This document shows, piece after piece, positions 4,379-5,779 of a DNA stretch of 5,779 bases (positions are counted from its first letter, which is position 1; each line of letters starts with the position of its first letter). The notes under the pieces were generated by a model. It was not told the origin of the DNA. It saw only the letters and a list, made by a program, of their open reading frames with translations, and searched no databases. The translations under genes were made by a program, and so were the position numbers. The stretch spans positions 1-5,779 of the forward strand of contig JASEJL010000050.1 in the NCBI GenBank assembly GCA_030016465.1. Direction: 5' to 3'. The stretch comes from Patescibacteria group bacterium (GTDB lineage Bacteria > Patescibacteriota > Minisyncoccia > Minisyncoccales > DG-74-1).

Positions 4379-5452
4379 TTAGAAAATTTGGAAGTTGTGA
4401 GGGATAAGAAAAATTAAATCTTCTTTATCAATTAAAAGAAAAATTATTAGTAAAGTTACAAATAAAATTATTTTTGGTAGGAGATCTTTGTAATCAATGA
4501 TAAATTTCCGATAAATAAAAATATCAAAGAAGATAGTAATTAACAAGCTGCCAATAACAAAAAACAAAGAAAAGTAAATTATTATTTGAATTAATTTATG
4601 ATATTTAAGGCTTAAAAAATTAAAAAATTGAAGCTCTGCTTTTTCTTTAAAATTTTTTGGCTCAATTTCAATTGTCGGTTCTATTTTTGAAGGAGCAGGT
4701 TGAATAGGAGAGGTGGTGGGTGTTTCTTCTTTAGAGTAGGTGGGTTTGGGTTGAGGAGTAGTAGGTGTTTCTTCTTTAGGATAGGTGGGTTCAGGTTGAG
4801 GAGTAGTAGGTGTTTCTTTTTTAGGGTAAGTGGGTTTGGGTTGAGGAGTAGTGGATGGATAGTAGTCTTTAGTCATACCTTGAGGAGTTTGAGGTTTTTC
4901 TGCTCCAAAATATTGGACCACAATTGTTGTTTCATTTCCCTGAAAATTTCCGGTTAAAACTGCAATTCCTATATCTTGATAATCTCTGTTTAAAAAATTT
5001 GCTCTGTGTGATGGAGAATTATACCATCCTTTAATTACTTCTTCTGAATCTAAAAATCCAATAGCTAAATTTTCTCCAGCTATTTTAAAATCATAACCAG
5101 TTTTTTTTAACCAATACCAGGGAGAAAGTCCCTCAGGGCTTTTGTGAGAAAAATAGCCTTTTTGAAGCATATCATTGGCTTTTAAAAAAGCTGTTTCATT
5201 TAAAATTGGGTTTTCTTTCAAAAGTGGAAGACCATTTTCTTTTCTTTTTTCATTTGTTAAAGAAATTAAAACACTTTTTGAAATCTGAGCAAAAAAAATG
5301 CTTTTTGGAAAATAAATATAAAATGGGATGGCAATGATTTTCAAAAACAATAAAAAAATTAAACACCAAACCAAAAATTTGGTTTCTAAAATTTTTGGTT
5401 TGTATTTATTTTTCTGGCAGGGGAAAAAATTTAATTTAATTTTTTCAATCAT
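4379..5452 (-). CDS. CAP (SCP/PR1-like) domain membrane protein with Pro/Thr repeat linker
   Basis: A 357-residue protein with a CAP-superfamily domain (Pfam PF00188 type) outside the membrane. Residues 26-48 are an N-terminal helix. Residues 60-183 form the CAP domain: LTNEKRKENGLPLL, then YFSHKSPEG with His103, AGENLAIGF with Glu127, GWYNSPSHRANFLN with His149, and VVQYFG. The likely metal-binding or catalytic-type residues of the family are thus kept; the biochemical role of bacterial CAP proteins is mostly unsettled. Residues 202-246 are three 15-residue units of the type TPQPKPTYPKKETPT. Two further hydrophobic helices lie at about 286-312 and 325-341. It is the first gene of a likely operon with the sortase 3 nt downstream. 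The ATG at 5452 lies just after a promoter and lacks a Shine-Dalgarno. It may act in envelope remodelling or attachment; this is inferred. Confidence 0.92.
   Translation of the reverse strand: MIEKIKLNFFPCQKNKYKPKILETKFLVWCLIFLLFLKIIAIPFYIYFPKSIFFAQISKSVLISLTNEKRKENGLPLLKENPILNETAFLKANDMLQKGYFSHKSPEGLSPWYWLKKTGYDFKIAGENLAIGFLDSEEVIKGWYNSPSHRANFLNRDYQDIGIAVLTGNFQGNETTIVVQYFGAEKPQTPQGMTKDYYPSTTPQPKPTYPKKETPTTPQPEPTYPKEETPTTPQPKPTYSKEETPTTSPIQPAPSKIEPTIEIEPKNFKEKAELQFFNFLSLKYHKLIQIIIYFSLFFVIGSLLITIFFDIFIYRKFIIDYKDLLPKIILFVTLLIIFLLIDKEDLIFLIPHNFQIF
4715..4849. repeat. three tandem 45-bp coding repeats (Pro/Thr/Lys linker)
   Basis: Each unit encodes 15 residues of the form TPQP(K/E)PTY(P/S)K(K/E)ETPT, at residues 202-246 of the CAP protein. 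The nucleotide copies are highly similar, so expansion and contraction are likely. The encoded stretch is probably an extended wall-spanning spacer. Confidence 0.9.
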
Positions 5453-5458
5453 TATTTA

Positions 5459-5487
5459 ACTTTACATATTTTTAATAAAAAAGTCAA
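5459..5487 (-). promoter_or_regulatory. sigma70-like promoter of the CAP-sortase operon
   Basis: The minus strand has TTGACT (5487-5482), a 17-nt spacer and TAAAGT (5464-5459, 4 of 6 matches to TATAAT). The ATG of the CAP gene begins at 5452. Transcription would be expected to start at about 5453-5452, so the mRNA may have no leader, which agrees with the missing Shine-Dalgarno. Confidence 0.6.
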
Positions 5488-5530
5488 GCTCAAAAGAAAA
5501 CGCTATTTGGACCCGTGAGGCAAAAACAAA

Positions 5531-5566
5531 TATAAAAAGCGGTCAGATTGTTAAACAATCGACCGC
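5531..5566 (-). terminator. intrinsic terminator of the gene entering from the right edge
   Basis: On the minus strand GCGGTC plus GATTGT (5566-5555) pair with ACAATC plus GACCGC (5551-5546 and 5544-5539), with a 3-nt loop and one bulged base. Five T follow at 5538-5534, then a T-rich run. This separates the right-edge gene from the CAP-sortase operon. Confidence 0.88.
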
Positions 5567-5583
5567 CCAAAAGATTAAATTAC

Positions 5584-5724
5584 TTAGCTCTTTATGAAAT
5601 ATTCAACAAAAAATAAGATTTTTAAAAGCTTACCGCCCCAGTCTATAATCCCAGAACACTTTTTTACTTGTTTAGAGATTAAAAAATTCTCTTTGGCAAT
5701 TTCTCGTTTTATTTTGACCTTAGT
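5584..5724 (-). CDS. short open frame before the terminator, possible frameshifted C-terminal extension
   Basis: A 46-codon frame without an ATG, GTG or TTG near its beginning. It contains REIAKENFLISKQVKKCSG and a hydrophobic end (KLLKILFFVEYFIKS), then TAA. The stop is only 17 nt from the terminator stem, which is where a real gene would end, whereas the gene at the right edge stops about 140 nt earlier. A -1 shift at AAAATAA (around 5715-5709) would join that gene to this frame. It could be a separate small gene with a rare start, a frameshift mutation or sequencing error, or chance. I do not recognise it. Confidence 0.3.
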   Translation of the reverse strand, partial: TKVKIKREIAKENFLISKQVKKCSGIIDWGGKLLKILFFVEYFIKS

Positions 5725-5779
5725 TTATCTAACTCTTCCATTTGTTTTTGGATTTCTTCCTCGGATAAGGGTTTGGTAT
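5709..5779 (-). CDS. C-terminal end of an unidentified protein (partial)
   Basis: Only the last 22 codons are in the window. They read through a Glu/Lys/Gln-rich stretch (SEEEIQKQMEELDKLRSK) that looks like the end of a helix or short coiled coil, followed by TAA at 5711-5709. Composition and lack of stops suggest real coding sequence, but the fragment is too short to name. The next open frame downstream overlaps its last codons in another register. Confidence 0.4.
   Translation of the reverse strand, partial: TKPLSEEEIQKQMEELDKLRSK

Noticed and set aside
4700..4957. An 85-codon plus-strand open frame with Phe/Gly/Arg repeats
   Set aside because: It is the antisense shadow of the triple 45-bp repeat in the CAP gene, where repeated sequence keeps any open frame open.
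238..5452. Recoding of TGA as glycine, as in some CPR lineages
   Set aside because: All five long genes are fully open under the standard code and end in TAA or TAG. No interrupted frame is restored by reading TGA as an amino acid.

Overview
The window is AT-rich bacterial DNA in which every convincing gene is on the minus strand. Read right to left, transcription runs from about 5779 down to 1. Several traits point to a member of the Candidate Phyla Radiation (Patescibacteria, probably Parcubacteria-like): a fibronectin-III-like domain followed by an Ig-like domain of the 'SWTS.NA.SC..SG.WSG' type, a DUF11-like domain with a conserved membrane tail, a compact sortase next to a CAP protein, and several starts without a Shine-Dalgarno sequence. 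This assignment rests on remembered family patterns, not on a search. The five long genes end in TAA or TAG and none needs TGA read as an amino acid, so the standard bacterial code fits.

Right edge (5779 to 5531): the 3' end of an unidentified gene, a short overlapping open frame in another register, and a clear intrinsic terminator. Next comes a sigma70-like promoter (5459-5487) so close to the following ATG that the mRNA may be leaderless. It drives a CAP-domain membrane protein (4379-5452) with a triple 15-residue Pro/Thr repeat. A sortase with an intact His/Cys/Arg triad follows after only 3 nt (3758-4375). A purine-rich leader with a strong Shine-Dalgarno then precedes an exported protein of unknown function (2609-3685). 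That protein has an EKPV repeat linker and a glycine-rich C-terminal domain of strikingly higher G+C. An intrinsic terminator and a 20-bp inverted repeat follow it.

Left half: two paralogous exported proteins lie in tandem, 1679-2344 (FN3-like plus Ig-like, no anchor) and 238-1497 (the same two domains plus a DUF11-like domain, a transmembrane helix and a basic tail). They share identical spacing of six cysteines and an 81-bp tract with only two mismatches inside otherwise diverged sequence, which suggests gene conversion. The 181-bp gap between them holds degenerate GTAATAAGGTTTA-like repeats. The left edge (1-237) has short overlapping open frames that may be a decayed or frameshifted gene.

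Taken together this is a cell-surface region: exported adhesin-like proteins, a transpeptidase that could attach surface proteins, and a CAP protein. No long gene has a textbook LPXTG signal, so the sortase substrate is not identified here.
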